Shown piece by piece: positions 1 to 9,786 of a DNA stretch of 64,000 nt (positions are counted from its first letter, which is position 1; every line of letters starts with the position of its first letter). The DNA is from Pseudomonadota bacterium (GTDB taxonomy: Bacteria; Pseudomonadota; Gammaproteobacteria; Steroidobacterales; Woeseiaceae). The stretch is taken from contig JACZTO010000002.1 in the NCBI GenBank assembly GCA_022573655.1, positions 62,001 to 126,000 on the forward strand. Direction: 5' to 3'. Made by a program: the position numbers and the translations under genes. Below the pieces are notes generated by a model. That model had not been told where the DNA came from. It worked only from the letters and a program-made list of their open reading frames with translations, and searched no databases.

Positions 1-1187
1 TCCATCGCCGCGATCATATTGGGATCCGCATCTTCGCCAACGAGAATACTGAGGTCGTCCGGCGCCGTGCAGTCCACCGGCAAGCCGTCGAAATAATCGC
101 CCTCATCATTCGCGTTTACAGTTTGAAATGACGTGGGCCGCAATATCTTGTCGCAGAACGTGAGGCCGATCTGGCCAACCGGCTTGCCGAACGTCCGGTC
201 ACCAACAATAGAAACGTCCACATGCGGCATCATGCTGTTGGTCACAAGTTCGCTCGCTGACGCCGTCCCCTGAGTCGCCACAATGACAAGTTGCGAAAGG
301 TTAATCGAATTTCCAAGCCGTTCGAAAAATTCCGTGCTGTTGTTCACGGCAGCACGATCGGCATTGAATTCAGTCTTCGAGAAAATGAGGTTTTCTGCCA
401 CGAACCCGCCCAGGTAATCGCCCAGCAGCTCAGCCGTACGTACCAGGCCGCCGCCGTTATAGCGCAGGTCGATAATGACTTCGCTGACATTCGCGACAGC
501 GAAAGCCGAAAACACAGCGTCAAACACCGGGTCGGCGGTGCTGATGAACGTGGCAAATTCCATATAGCCAACATTTCGACCGTCGCCGGCGTCGATAATG
601 CGCCATTGCGGTACTGGGGCAATCGTGACGATGGCCTGGGTGATCGTACGAAAGTAAGGTGGGTTGTTGTCGAGATCAAGCATCTCGAACGTGACGGTTG
701 GATTGTTGAGAACGGCACCAACACCCTCATTCGCCTGAATTTCGGCAATACTCCGCCCGTCGAGACTGAGAATTCGGTGCCCTCGAAGAAGCCCTGCGTC
801 AAATGCCGGGCTGATAGTGAATACGCGTGTCAGGCGCAGGTCATCCGCAGCCAGAAACCGGCTACTGAAGCCGAATCCTTCGTATTTTCCCTCGCCAAAA
901 AACTGCGCATCCGCTTCTGCAGAATTGATGAAGCTGAAGTGATCCAACGGTTGAAAAGAGCTCAGGTAAGCCAGAAAGTCTTCCGCAGATGCGTAGTCAT
1001 CGATATTGACTGATTCGGGCAACAAATCGTTCCACAAGTACCACGCATACATGTTGTCCAGGACAAATTGCTTTTGACCAGCAACGTCGCATGCGTCGGT
1101 GCCCGTTTGCGGCGGCCCCGAGTCGCCGTCGCTACTGCTACAGGCAGCCAGACCGATAACAACAAAAATGCTCAGTAGTCCGCGCAT
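1..1187 (-). CDS. S41 family peptidase (C-terminal processing protease-like) lipoprotein, C-terminus truncated by window edge
   Basis: Minus-strand frame from ATG at 1187 reads MRGLLSIFVVIGLAACSSSDGDSG... (lipobox) ...VVIVATQGTASASELVTNSMMP... (S41 catalytic Ser region) and stays open to base 1; absent from ORF track because it runs off the edge. Confidence 0.85.
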   Translation of the reverse strand, partial: MRGLLSIFVVIGLAACSSSDGDSGPPQTGTDACDVAGQKQFVLDNMYAWYLWNDLLPESVNIDDYASAEDFLAYLSSFQPLDHFSFINSAEADAQFFGEGKYEGFGFSSRFLAADDLRLTRVFTISPAFDAGLLRGHRILSLDGRSIAEIQANEGVGAVLNNPTVTFEMLDLDNNPPYFRTITQAIVTIAPVPQWRIIDAGDGRNVGYMEFATFISTADPVFDAVFSAFAVANVSEVIIDLRYNGGGLVRTAELLGDYLGGFVAENLIFSKTEFNADRAAVNNSTEFFERLGNSINLSQLVIVATQGTASASELVTNSMMPHVDVSIVGDRTFGKPVGQIGLTFCDKILRPTSFQTVNANDEGDYFDGLPVDCTAPDDLSILVGEDADPNMIAAM

Positions 1188-1197
1188 GATATCTGCT

Positions 1198-1686
1198 TTA
1201 TAAATCAACGCTGAAAACCTCCAGTGGGTGACTCGCCGCATCAAATTGCTGCCAATGCGAAAGCATGGTGATACCCGTCACGGGATGCACCAGGTCGGGT
1301 GCCAGTTCGGCCAGAGGCCGCAACACAAAACTGTATTCCAGTATGTCGCATCGTGGCACCCGCACGGCCCCATCATCCATGACCAGATCATTGTAAAGCA
1401 ATATATCGATATCCAGAGAACGCGCCTCCCACTTACTGCCTCGGTTCTCGCGGCCTGCGAGATTATGTATAAGCTCTATCTCCTCGCAGATAGTGTGCAT
1501 GGACTTTTCTGAGCGAAGCTGGACGACGACATTCAGAAAGTCATCGCCGTCGAAGCCGTACGCCGTACTCTTGTAAACGGCAGAGACCTGCAGATCGCCA
1601 TAACGACGTCGCAATTCCGACACGCCGATTCGCAGATTTTCTTCAGGCGATATATTGCTACCAAGCCCGAGATAAATGTTGGCCAT
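1198..1686 (-). CDS. folK: 2-amino-4-hydroxy-6-hydroxymethyldihydropteridine diphosphokinase
   Basis: MANIYLGLGSNISPEENL...SVYKSTAYGFDGDDFLN...RENRGSKWEARSLDIDILLY; adjacent to folB. Confidence 0.93.
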   Translation of the reverse strand: MANIYLGLGSNISPEENLRIGVSELRRRYGDLQVSAVYKSTAYGFDGDDFLNVVVQLRSEKSMHTICEEIELIHNLAGRENRGSKWEARSLDIDILLYNDLVMDDGAVRVPRCDILEYSFVLRPLAELAPDLVHPVTGITMLSHWQQFDAASHPLEVFSVDL

Positions 1687-1707
1687 GCTGATTACGAGGA
1701 CACGAAC

Positions 1708-2067
1708 CTACTTGGGCCGTTCGCCCCGCTCTATGACGACGCCCACATCCCGTGAGCCACGAATGGCACCCGGTTTATTGACGCGGACTTGCACCCACGC
1801 CACATCAAACTCGTCTCGAATAATCGCCGCGATATTCTCCGCCAGCGTCTCAACGAGCTTAAAACTCGAGTCTGATACGAATTCCTGAACTCGCTTGGCG
1901 ACGGACTTGTAGTTGAGCGTGTCCGCAACATCATCGGTCGCTGCCGCTTTCGCGATGTCGGCACTCATTTCCAAATCGACAACAACAGTCTGCCGAATCC
2001 GCCGCTCCCATTCCCATAGTCCAATGACGGTGACTATTTTGAGTTCGCTGAGAAAAATCTTGTCCAT
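1708..2067 (-). CDS. folB: dihydroneopterin aldolase
   Basis: MDKIFLSELKIVTVIGLWEWERRIRQTVVVDLEM...; internal ATG at 2067 preferred over the ORF-track start at 2145, which overlaps tsaD. Confidence 0.9.
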   Translation of the reverse strand: MDKIFLSELKIVTVIGLWEWERRIRQTVVVDLEMSADIAKAAATDDVADTLNYKSVAKRVQEFVSDSSFKLVETLAENIAAIIRDEFDVAWVQVRVNKPGAIRGSRDVGVVIERGERPK

Positions 2068-2083
2068 GTCCTTCGTCGTCCCT

Positions 2084-3097
2084 TCAAGCCGCTGACGGCA
2101 CGTCAAGCGTATCCAACGACCATCGTGCATGGGCCCTGATCTCACCTGCGTCGCCAGCTTCCGCTAGTCGCTGCGCTCCAGCGACGGCGATCATCGCGCC
2201 ATTGTCCGTACAAAACTCGAGTCGAGGGTAATAAACCTTGCCATCAAATCGCGCGGCGAGTTCTGTGCGCAGCAATTGGTTCGCACCGACGCCCCCGGCG
2301 ACGACTATGCGTTCAAGCTTCTGCTCCTGCGCGGCTCGAATCGCCTTGCCAACCAGAGTGTCCACGGCAGCGCGTTGAAACGACGCGGCGAGGTCCGCAC
2401 GGCGGGATTCAATATCTCCAGCCGCCTCGACTTTCTTTACCTCAAGCATGACGGCGGTCTTCAGACCGCTAAAACTGAAATCCAGACCCGGCTTGTTCAG
2501 CATTGGGCGCGGAAACGCATACGCCTGATCGTCGCCAGTCTCGGCCAGGGCAGCCAAAGCAGGCCCGCCGGGATAGCCAAGACCCAAAAGCTTGGCCGTC
2601 TTGTCGAACGCTTCGCCGACCGCGTCATCCAGCGTTGTGCCGAGCAAGTTGTAGTCACCGAGGGCTGCAACGGCGATGAGCATCGTATGACCGCCAGACA
2701 CCAGGAGCGCGAGAAAAGGATATTCGGGCGGCTCATCCTCGAGCATCGGGGCCAGCAGATGACCCTCCATGTGGTGAATCGGGATGACCGGGCAGTTCCA
2801 GGCCAGCCCCAAGCCATTTGCCATGCCGCTTCCGACCATGAGGGCGCCAACAAGTCCCGGCCCGGCCGTATACGCTATCGCGTCGGGTTTCTGCAGCCCG
2901 GTGTCATTCAGTATCTGCTGAATAAGGGGCAGGAGCATGCGAATATGGTCCCTGGAGGCGATTTCCGGTACCACACCGCCATAGACCGCATGCAGGTCGA
3001 CCTGGCTGTGCAAACGATGCGCAATAAGGCCCCGATCAGTGCAATACAGCGCCACACCGGTCTCGTCACAGCTGGTTTCGATGCCGAGAATGATCAT
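2084..3097 (-). CDS. tsaD: tRNA N6-adenosine threonylcarbamoyltransferase TsaD
   Basis: [18 protein letters not shown]...[12 protein letters not shown]...SGGHTML; divergent from rpsU as in many gammaproteobacteria. Confidence 0.96.
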   Translation of the reverse strand: MIILGIETSCDETGVALYCTDRGLIAHRLHSQVDLHAVYGGVVPEIASRDHIRMLLPLIQQILNDTGLQKPDAIAYTAGPGLVGALMVGSGMANGLGLAWNCPVIPIHHMEGHLLAPMLEDEPPEYPFLALLVSGGHTMLIAVAALGDYNLLGTTLDDAVGEAFDKTAKLLGLGYPGGPALAALAETGDDQAYAFPRPMLNKPGLDFSFSGLKTAVMLEVKKVEAAGDIESRRADLAASFQRAAVDTLVGKAIRAAQEQKLERIVVAGGVGANQLLRTELAARFDGKVYYPRLEFCTDNGAMIAVAGAQRLAEAGDAGEIRAHARWSLDTLDVPSAA

Positions 3098-3212
3098 AGG
3101 CGGCGGATCATACACCGATCCCTTTGCAAACCGTCAAATGCGGCGTTATCATACGCGGCTCGGTCCCGGCCATGTGCCGGGTTTATTTATGTCTGGACGG
3201 AATACCTGAACA

Positions 3213-3428
3213 ATGCCAAGCGTTCGCGTAAAAGAGAACGAGTATTTTGACGCTGCCCTGCGGCGCTTCAAGCGTGCCTGTGAAAAGGCTGGAATCCTGA
3301 CCGAGCTTCGTCGTCGCGAGTACTACGAGAAGCCGACGCAGGAACGCAAGCGCAAGAAAGCCGCGGCCGTCAAGCGACATCTGAAGCGCCTGTCGCGCGA
3401 AGATGCCAAGCGCAAGCGTCTTTACTAA
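3213..3428 (+). CDS. rpsU: 30S ribosomal protein S21
   Basis: [27 protein letters not shown]...; 71 aa. Confidence 0.96.
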   Translation: MPSVRVKENEYFDAALRRFKRACEKAGILTELRRREYYEKPTQERKRKKAAAVKRHLKRLSREDAKRKRLY

Positions 3429-3461
3429 GTCGAGCCCGATCCTCTTCACGGGGTTGCCCCG

Positions 3462-3911
3462 ATGTCCCTCAAAGACCAAATCGTAGAAGACATGAAGACC
3501 GCCATGAAGGCTGGTGATAAGGACCGGCTGAAAGTGGTGCGCCTCATCCTCGCTGCTATCAAGCAAATTGAAGTCGACACACGCCAGGAACTCGATAACA
3601 CGGCGATCCTCGCTGTACTCAGCAAGATGGTCAAACAGCGTCATGATTCGATCGAACAGTTCGACAAAGGCGAGCGCAAAGACCTCTCTGCGATCGAGCA
3701 AGCCGAAATCGTCGTTATCGAAGGCTATCTTCCGGAGCAGCTCTCCGCCGATGAAATCGCCACAATGGTGAACGATGTCATAGCAGCAACCAATGCCAAG
3801 AGCATCCGCGACATGGGCAAAGTAATGGGGCAGATCAAAGCCAAGGCTGCCGGTCGTGCTGACATGGGCGCCGTCAGTGCTACCGTGAAAGAGCGCTTGA
3901 ACGCACTATAA
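3462..3911 (+). CDS. yqeY: GatB/YqeY domain-containing protein
   Basis: MSLKDQIVEDMKTAMKAGDKDRLKVVRLILAAIKQIEVD...; located between rpsU and dnaG. Confidence 0.9.
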   Translation: MSLKDQIVEDMKTAMKAGDKDRLKVVRLILAAIKQIEVDTRQELDNTAILAVLSKMVKQRHDSIEQFDKGERKDLSAIEQAEIVVIEGYLPEQLSADEIATMVNDVIAATNAKSIRDMGKVMGQIKAKAAGRADMGAVSATVKERLNAL

Positions 3912-3963
3912 TCTAGACTGTAAACTTTTAGACCCGGCACCGACCGTTCAGCGTTTACAAATT

Positions 3964-5709
3964 ATGGCCGGATTAATACCTCAGGATTTTATCGACGATC
4001 TGATCGCAAGAGCAGACATCGTTGAAGTTGTTGGCCGACGCGTGCCACTCAAGAAGGCTGGTCGCGAATTCAAAGCCTGCTGCCCTTTTCACGGCGAGAA
4101 AACACCGTCTTTCACAGTCAGTCCGGGCAAAGGTTTCTACCACTGTTTTGGCTGTGGCGCGCATGGCACTGCGATCGGCTTCCTGATGGAATTCGATCAC
4201 ATGAGCTTCGTTGAAGCGATTGAATCCCTTGCAAGCTCGATGGGCGTTGAGGTTCCACGCAACGAAAGCGACCAGCCGGCGCGCCACTACGACGAACTTT
4301 TTTCGTTGATGGACAGCGTCGCACGACACTGGCAGTCATGCCTCAAAGACGCACCTGCTGCGGTCGAATACGTGAAGAATCGTGGCATTGATGGACCAAC
4401 GGCGAAGCGCTTCGGTATCGGCTACGCCCCGGAAGGCTGGAGCAATGTGCTTGATAAGTTTGGAAAATCTGATGAGGCGATCGAAAAACTGCTGGCCACC
4501 GGCCTGATTATTCGTAAGGACAATGGCAAGCACTACGATCGCTTCCGCGACCGAATCATGTTCCCGATCCGTGATGCTCGTGGCCGAACCATTGGTTTCG
4601 GTGGTCGAGTCACGGGCGATGACGAGCCAAAATATCTGAATTCGCCAGAAACAGTCTTGTTTCATAAAGGCCGCGAACTGTACGGTCTTTATGAGGCACG
4701 CCAGGCTCTGCGCAACATCGAGCGGCTGGTCGTAGTTGAAGGCTACATGGACGCGGTAGCGCTGGCCCGCCACGGCATTGATTTTTCGGTGGCAACGCTG
4801 GGAACGGCGACGACAAGCGAGCATCTGAACCGCCTGTTTCGTCTTACCGAAAATGTATATTTTGCATTTGATGGCGACCGGGCGGGCAAGAAGGCTGCCT
4901 GGCGTGCGTTGGAAAACGCACTGCCCCAGGTCCGCGAAGGTCGTCAGATTCGATTCGTGTTCCTGCCCGATGGCCACGACCCGGATTCATACGTCAACGA
5001 GCATGGGGCCGACACCTTTATAAAAATCATGGACGAAGGGCTGGCATTGTCCGAATTCCTGATTGAAGAGTTGACCAGTCAGGTCGATATGAAAACTGTA
5101 GACGGGCGTGCGCGGCTGGCAGAACTGGCTGCACCGCTCATCAACACGATTCCGGCCGGCATATACAGGGAATTGCTGGTCGAAAGCCTGGCCGAAGCGG
5201 TAGGCCTGACAGCGGCGAAGCTCGACGGTTTGCTGAAAGATGGAAGTTCGGCCGGCGAAACGGGCCGCAAGCGCAGGCCGTCGGCAGTGCGAATACGGCA
5301 GCAGACCTTGGTGGCAGGCAGCCCCTCAGTCGTGCGCCGGGCGATAACACTCGTCCTTAACCACCCGGAGGCCGGGCAGGACTTGGATGTGGGGAAGCTT
5401 GGTGACCTAAAGCGACCTGGAGTGGATTTATTGGCAGCACTCATTGAGATCGTACAGGCCGAACCCAATATAACGACGGCAGGACTGCTGGAGCGCTGGC
5501 GGCACGACGACCAAGGCCGGCATCTGGGAAAGCTCGCCGCAATGGATGTGCCCAGTGACGAGGATTTTGACCCGGCCGCAGAGCTCGCCGATTGCCTCAC
5601 GCAGCTGGCCACGGCCGGTCGCAAGGACAGAATTTCGTTTTTGATTGAAAAACAACGAGTTAACAGCCTTACGGATGACGAATTATCCGAGTTACGGCAG
5701 CTGAATTAA
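3964..5709 (+). CDS. dnaG: DNA primase
   Basis: CHC2 zinc-finger CCPFHGEKTPSFTVSPGKGFYHCFGC and Toprim VVEGYMDAVAL. Confidence 0.96.
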   Translation: MAGLIPQDFIDDLIARADIVEVVGRRVPLKKAGREFKACCPFHGEKTPSFTVSPGKGFYHCFGCGAHGTAIGFLMEFDHMSFVEAIESLASSMGVEVPRNESDQPARHYDELFSLMDSVARHWQSCLKDAPAAVEYVKNRGIDGPTAKRFGIGYAPEGWSNVLDKFGKSDEAIEKLLATGLIIRKDNGKHYDRFRDRIMFPIRDARGRTIGFGGRVTGDDEPKYLNSPETVLFHKGRELYGLYEARQALRNIERLVVVEGYMDAVALARHGIDFSVATLGTATTSEHLNRLFRLTENVYFAFDGDRAGKKAAWRALENALPQVREGRQIRFVFLPDGHDPDSYVNEHGADTFIKIMDEGLALSEFLIEELTSQVDMKTVDGRARLAELAAPLINTIPAGIYRELLVESLAEAVGLTAAKLDGLLKDGSSAGETGRKRRPSAVRIRQQTLVAGSPSVVRRAITLVLNHPEAGQDLDVGKLGDLKRPGVDLLAALIEIVQAEPNITTAGLLERWRHDDQGRHLGKLAAMDVPSDEDFDPAAELADCLTQLATAGRKDRISFLIEKQRVNSLTDDELSELRQLN

Positions 5710-5797
5710 CCGCTAACCCAATGAAAGAGTTATAGATTGTGCACTATCAAAAGAGTAATATTAATCGTTTGTATCTTTTACATGTAGGGATTTTGTC

Positions 5798-7612
5798 TTG
5801 ATAGAAAAACGCGCAGTGGTTGGCGGGAGCAGACCGACTCAACAACTCAAAGAATTAATTGCCCGCGGCAAGGAACAAGGCTACCTGACCTATGCAGAGG
5901 TCAATGATCACTTGCCGAACGACATCGTCGACCCGGATCAAATTGAAGACATCGTTAACATGATTAACGACATGGGCATCGCAGTGCACGAAAAGGCACC
6001 GGATGCTGAGTCGTTGATTCTGACTGATGCCACTGCGACGGATGATGACGGAGCCGAAGAAGCGGAAGCCGCACTCGCGAGTGTCGACGCCGAATTCGGC
6101 CGCACGACCGACCCGGTCCGTATGTACATGCGCGAAATGGGCACAGTCGAACTCCTGACGCGTCAGGGCGAAATCGAAATCGCCAAGCGCATCGAGGATG
6201 GTCTCAATCAAGTCAAATACCACATGGTCCACTTCCCGCCCACAGATGAAGCGCTGCTGGAAGTTGCGGATCGTGTACTCGGGGGCGAAACACGTATGCA
6301 AGATTTCGTGGTCGGCTTTATCGATCCGAACGCGCCCGATGAAATCAAACCGCCTGCGCCGAAGACTGACGACGATGATGACGAAGTCATCGACACTGGC
6401 CCGGATCCGGACGAAGTAAAAGCTCGCGTCAGAGTGATTCGTCGTCACTTCAAGCGCGGCATGAAGTACCTGGATCGGAATGGCTTCAAGGACAAGAAAA
6501 CAATTAAGGCACTGGGCGAAATGGCCGACCAGATCATGGAACTCAAGCTCGCGCCGAAATTGTTTGACGCCCTGGTTCGTAATCTGCGCGACGTCGTCTC
6601 GATCATTCGCAACCAGGAACGCCTGGTCATGCAGATCTGTGTTCGCGACGCCGGAATGCCGCGCAAGGATTTTCTATCAAGCTTTCCGAAAAGCGAAACC
6701 GACCTGAACTGGATCGAGAAGCATATACGCGCCAAGCGCAAGCACTCATCCATTCTTGCCAAACTCAGAGGCGATATTTTGCGAGCACAACGCAAGCTTA
6801 TTGCTGTCGAGGTGGCAACGCGTCTGAGTATTGCTCAAATTAAAGAAATCAATCGCCAGATGTCGATCGGTGAAGCGAAGGCGCGGCGCGCGAAAAAGGA
6901 AATGGTTGAAGCAAACTTGCGTCTTGTCATTTCAATCGCGAAGAAATACACGAATCGGGGCCTGCAGTTCCTGGATCTCATTCAGGAGGGCAACATCGGC
7001 CTGATGAAAGCGGTCGACAAGTTCGAGTATCGCCGCGGTTACAAGTTCTCGACGTATGCGACCTGGTGGATTCGCCAGGCCATCACGCGCTCGATTGCCG
7101 ATCAGGCACGCACCATCCGCATTCCGGTGCACATGATCGAGACGATCAACAAATTGAATCGCATCTCGCGCCAGATGTTGCAGGAGATGGGTCGCGAACC
7201 ACTGCCCGATGAACTCGCCGAGCGTATGGAAATGCCCGAGGACAAAGTTCGCAAGGTTCTCAAGATCGCGAAAGAGCCTATCTCCATGGAAACGCCGATC
7301 GGCGATGACGAAGACTCACACCTGGGTGATTTCATCGAAGATCAGACGGTGCACTCGCCTGTTGACTCGGCAACGACTTCCGGATTGAAAGAAACCACAC
7401 ACTCAGTGCTCGCCGGACTCACACCGCGCGAGGCAAAGGTCCTGCGCATGCGTTTCGGCATTGACATGAATACTGACCACACACTGGAAGAGGTCGGCAA
7501 GCAATTCGACGTCACACGTGAACGTATTCGTCAAATAGAGGCGAAAGCTCTGCGTAAGCTGCGCCACCCGACTCGCTCGGACCAGTTGCGGAGCTTCTTG
7601 CTGGAAGACTAG
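5798..7612 (+). CDS. rpoD: RNA polymerase sigma factor RpoD (sigma-70)
   Basis: [57 protein letters not shown] start. Confidence 0.97.
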   Translation: MIEKRAVVGGSRPTQQLKELIARGKEQGYLTYAEVNDHLPNDIVDPDQIEDIVNMINDMGIAVHEKAPDAESLILTDATATDDDGAEEAEAALASVDAEFGRTTDPVRMYMREMGTVELLTRQGEIEIAKRIEDGLNQVKYHMVHFPPTDEALLEVADRVLGGETRMQDFVVGFIDPNAPDEIKPPAPKTDDDDDEVIDTGPDPDEVKARVRVIRRHFKRGMKYLDRNGFKDKKTIKALGEMADQIMELKLAPKLFDALVRNLRDVVSIIRNQERLVMQICVRDAGMPRKDFLSSFPKSETDLNWIEKHIRAKRKHSSILAKLRGDILRAQRKLIAVEVATRLSIAQIKEINRQMSIGEAKARRAKKEMVEANLRLVISIAKKYTNRGLQFLDLIQEGNIGLMKAVDKFEYRRGYKFSTYATWWIRQAITRSIADQARTIRIPVHMIETINKLNRISRQMLQEMGREPLPDELAERMEMPEDKVRKVLKIAKEPISMETPIGDDEDSHLGDFIEDQTVHSPVDSATTSGLKETTHSVLAGLTPREAKVLRMRFGIDMNTDHTLEEVGKQFDVTRERIRQIEAKALRKLRHPTRSDQLRSFLLED

Positions 7613-7635
7613 GTTTCAAATCTTAGCCAGGAAAG

Positions 7636-7658
7636 GCCGGGCAGTGCCCGGCTTTCTT
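7636..7658 (+). terminator. rho-independent terminator after rpoD
   Basis: GCCGGGC-AGT-GCCCGGC stem followed by TTTCTT. Confidence 0.75.
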
Positions 7659-7761
7659 GTGTTCGTGTCCGTATTCCTGCACACCATTGAGCAGTACTTT
7701 CGCTGCCTGTTTTCTCGTCGCTACTTCGCTGGTTTTTCTGCTAGAATGCCGCACCTTACGT

Positions 7762-8072
7762 GGGCCTGTAGCTCAGTTGGTTAGAGCAGGGGACTCATCA
7801 CAAATGGTGCGTTTGTGCCGAAAGGCACAAAATGAACGGGATGAATTCAGGGAAACCTTAGCAGTTCGGCTGATGGCAATCCTGAGCCAAGCCGCGAGTA
7901 CACTCGCGGAAGGTGCAGAGACTACCTGAGGACTTCAGTGTCCTTGATTACAGGCTAGAGCGTCCCGCCCCTAACAATTCGGTTGAGGGTGATGAGATAG
8001 TCCGCTCCATTCAGAAACGGATGGGTAAAGTGAATCCCTTGGTCCCAGGTTCGAGTCCTGGCGGGCCCACCA
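7762..8072 (+). tRNA. tRNA-Ile(CAU) (k2C/TilS-type; may be auto-annotated as tRNA-Met), interrupted by a group I intron; exons 7762-7798 and 8033-8072, CCA encoded
   Basis: Joined exons GGGCCTGTAGCTCAGTTGGTTAGAGCAGGGGACTCAT|AATCCCTTGGTCCCAGGTTCGAGTCCTGGCGGGCCCACCA fold as a 77-nt tRNA; acceptor stem GGGCCUG/CGGGCCC, anticodon stem GGGGA/UCCCU, loop CUCAUAA. Confidence 0.93.
7799..8032 (+). ncRNA. group I (IC3-like) self-splicing intron in tRNA-Ile(CAU)
   Basis: Follows exon ...CAU and ends in G (omega-G); P2 hairpin TTTGTGCC-GAAA-GGCACAAA (7812-7831); P element AATTCAGGGAAACC; Q element GGCAATCCTGAGCCAA; R/P7 GGTGCAGAGACTA; S/P7' GAGATAGTCC; P3 CGGGA/TCCCG; P8 CCCCTAAC/GTTGAGGG; IGS GTG at 7807-7809. 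Confidence 0.93.
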
Positions 8073-8083
8073 CTTTTCTGACA

Positions 8084-8111
8084 TTGACTTTCGCCCCGTT
8101 GGGGCAGTCAA
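8084..8111. other. inverted repeat / stem-loop downstream of the tRNA
   Basis: TTGACT-TTC-GCCCC-GTT-GGGGC-AGTCAA two-part stem followed by TAAAAAAA. Confidence 0.5.
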
Positions 8112-8221
8112 TAAAAAAACCTCGATGACGGCGATCCTGTGGCGGTTGGTGGCTAGTTCCAAGATCCGATTCTGGCGGTTTTGCATGGGGACTTAGATCC
8201 TGAACTAAATGCCGAGGACGA

Positions 8222-9163
8222 CTAAATGATTCGTTCGGGGCCGGGCAACCAGGCACCCCAATAATTGTGCTTCTCACGTAACTCGGATTTAGCGTCAGCA
8301 TCCCTGCGCTCGATTAACATCAGCTGATTACCCGGCCGCAGCTGGCCAAGTACGTGCAAATCCAGTCGTGCAACCTTCGCAACGCGTGGATATCCACCCG
8401 TCGTCCCGGCATCGACCGCGAGCACGAATAGCTCACCGTCTTCGGGGCATTGAATCGTCCCGGGAAATACCGGCGCACTGGGCATGCGCCCGTCCGAGCG
8501 AATGTCGAACTTCTCTCCTTCCAATCTAAGGCCCATACGGTCGCTGCGATTGCCAATCGTGAATCTGGCTGCAAAAAGCTGATCTGCCTCCTGGAGCAAA
8601 TCCGTTTCCGACGCACGCCCGACCCTGATCGTCCACGAGTCCGTCATGGGAGGTTGAAACTTCGCAGGGGTCTGCAACATTTCGACAGTATGGTCCGCCT
8701 CGGCAAGATCGAGATGGTCGCCCTTCTGCAAGGCCCGGCCCTCGAACCCGGCAAATCCGGCCGGCAGGTAGGTCGATTGCGAGCCGAATACTTCGTCCGC
8801 CTGCAGGCCACCTGCGAACGCGACGTAACTTCGAACACCCTTTTCTGCGGGTCCAACGTGTACCTCATCGCCGGGCGCCAGCCGCAGAGTCGCATACAGT
8901 TGTGCGATTTCGCCATTCACTGTGCAACTGGCCGTCGCGCCCGTAATGGCTATTTGCATCATCACTTCAGCGCGAAAACTCATTCCTGCCAGCAGGACTT
9001 CAAGCGCAGGCGCCAACAGATCGTTGCCAACAAGCCTGTTCGCCAGCGCCATCGACAACGGGTCCGCCGCCCCGCTCGCAGGCACGCCGAGATGACGCAT
9101 GCCGATTCGTGGCGTCGCCTGAATCGTGGTCTGCAAGCCCGGATTCAGTACTTGAATCGTCAC
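8222..9163 (-). CDS. pxpC: 5-oxoprolinase subunit C / biotin-dependent carboxyltransferase family protein
   Basis: MTIQVLNPGLQTTIQATPRIGMRHLGVPASGAADPLSMALANRLVGN...; in pxpA-pxpB-pxpC order. Confidence 0.92.
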   Translation of the reverse strand: MTIQVLNPGLQTTIQATPRIGMRHLGVPASGAADPLSMALANRLVGNDLLAPALEVLLAGMSFRAEVMMQIAITGATASCTVNGEIAQLYATLRLAPGDEVHVGPAEKGVRSYVAFAGGLQADEVFGSQSTYLPAGFAGFEGRALQKGDHLDLAEADHTVEMLQTPAKFQPPMTDSWTIRVGRASETDLLQEADQLFAARFTIGNRSDRMGLRLEGEKFDIRSDGRMPSAPVFPGTIQCPEDGELFVLAVDAGTTGGYPRVAKVARLDLHVLGQLRPGNQLMLIERRDADAKSELREKHNYWGAWLPGPERII

Positions 9164-9786
9164 ATCGCCGCCACTGGGACGAATACGACTTTCGAACCAG
9201 GGACGAGCACAAACGGATCATCTGCAGCTGCGTCGAAGAGGATAAAGGACGTCCGGCCGATCAGCGGCCAGCCTCCCGGCCCCTGCAACGCATACAGCCC
9301 GGTCATGCCGCCCGCGATGCCGACAGATCCCGCAGGCACACATACCCGCGGTTCTTGCCGGCGCGACACATTGAGTTGTTTATCCAACCCGCCGATATAG
9401 GCAAACCCGGGCGTAAAACCAGCCAGGTCCACCTGGTATTCGCGCCCCGAATGCAGCGCGATGAATTCCTCTTGCGTCATTTCGAGCTGCTCGCAGACAC
9501 TCTCAAGATCCGGCCCTTCCTCGCCGCCATAACACACCGGAATTTCCACGACAGGTTGCGATGATGTGCGCAAATTACCCGGCTGCGCAATAACTTCGGC
9601 GATTCGTTTTTCCATCTCATTCCGGTCTTGGCTTGCGATATCGAATTGCACGACAACAGAGTCAAGTCCGGCCACCACTTCAAGATACGCCTGAGATTCT
9701 CGCAGTCGTAGCGCAAAGTCCTGCGCCTCGCGGGGGTTCGCAACGGATATGCTGATCAGATCATCGCCTGCAGACTGCACGAACAT
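9160..9786 (-). CDS. pxpB: 5-oxoprolinase subunit PxpB
   Basis: MFVQSAGDDLISISVANPREAQDF...VCYGGEEGPDLESVCEQLEMTQEEFIALHSGREYQVDLAGFTPGFAYIGGLD; ORF-track start at 10191 overlaps pxpA, ATG at 9786 preferred. Confidence 0.92.
   Translation of the reverse strand: MFVQSAGDDLISISVANPREAQDFALRLRESQAYLEVVAGLDSVVVQFDIASQDRNEMEKRIAEVIAQPGNLRTSSQPVVEIPVCYGGEEGPDLESVCEQLEMTQEEFIALHSGREYQVDLAGFTPGFAYIGGLDKQLNVSRRQEPRVCVPAGSVGIAGGMTGLYALQGPGGWPLIGRTSFILFDAAADDPFVLVPGSKVVFVPVAAM

Noticed and set aside
291-1013. 240-aa + strand ORF
   Set aside because: Antisense to the S41 peptidase, whose frame has a lipobox and catalytic motif; no recognisable domain in the + frame.
2276-3250. 324-aa + strand ORF opposite tsaD
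   Set aside because: Pure antisense frame of a well-conserved gene.
7657-8301. ORFs 7657-7929 (+), 7913-8128 (+), 7971-8186 (-) and 8011-8301 (-)
   Set aside because: They run through or antisense to the tRNA/intron; the minus-strand peptides (ARQDSNLGPRDSLYP, GPPGLEPGTKGFT) are the familiar spurious translations of tRNA antisense DNA.
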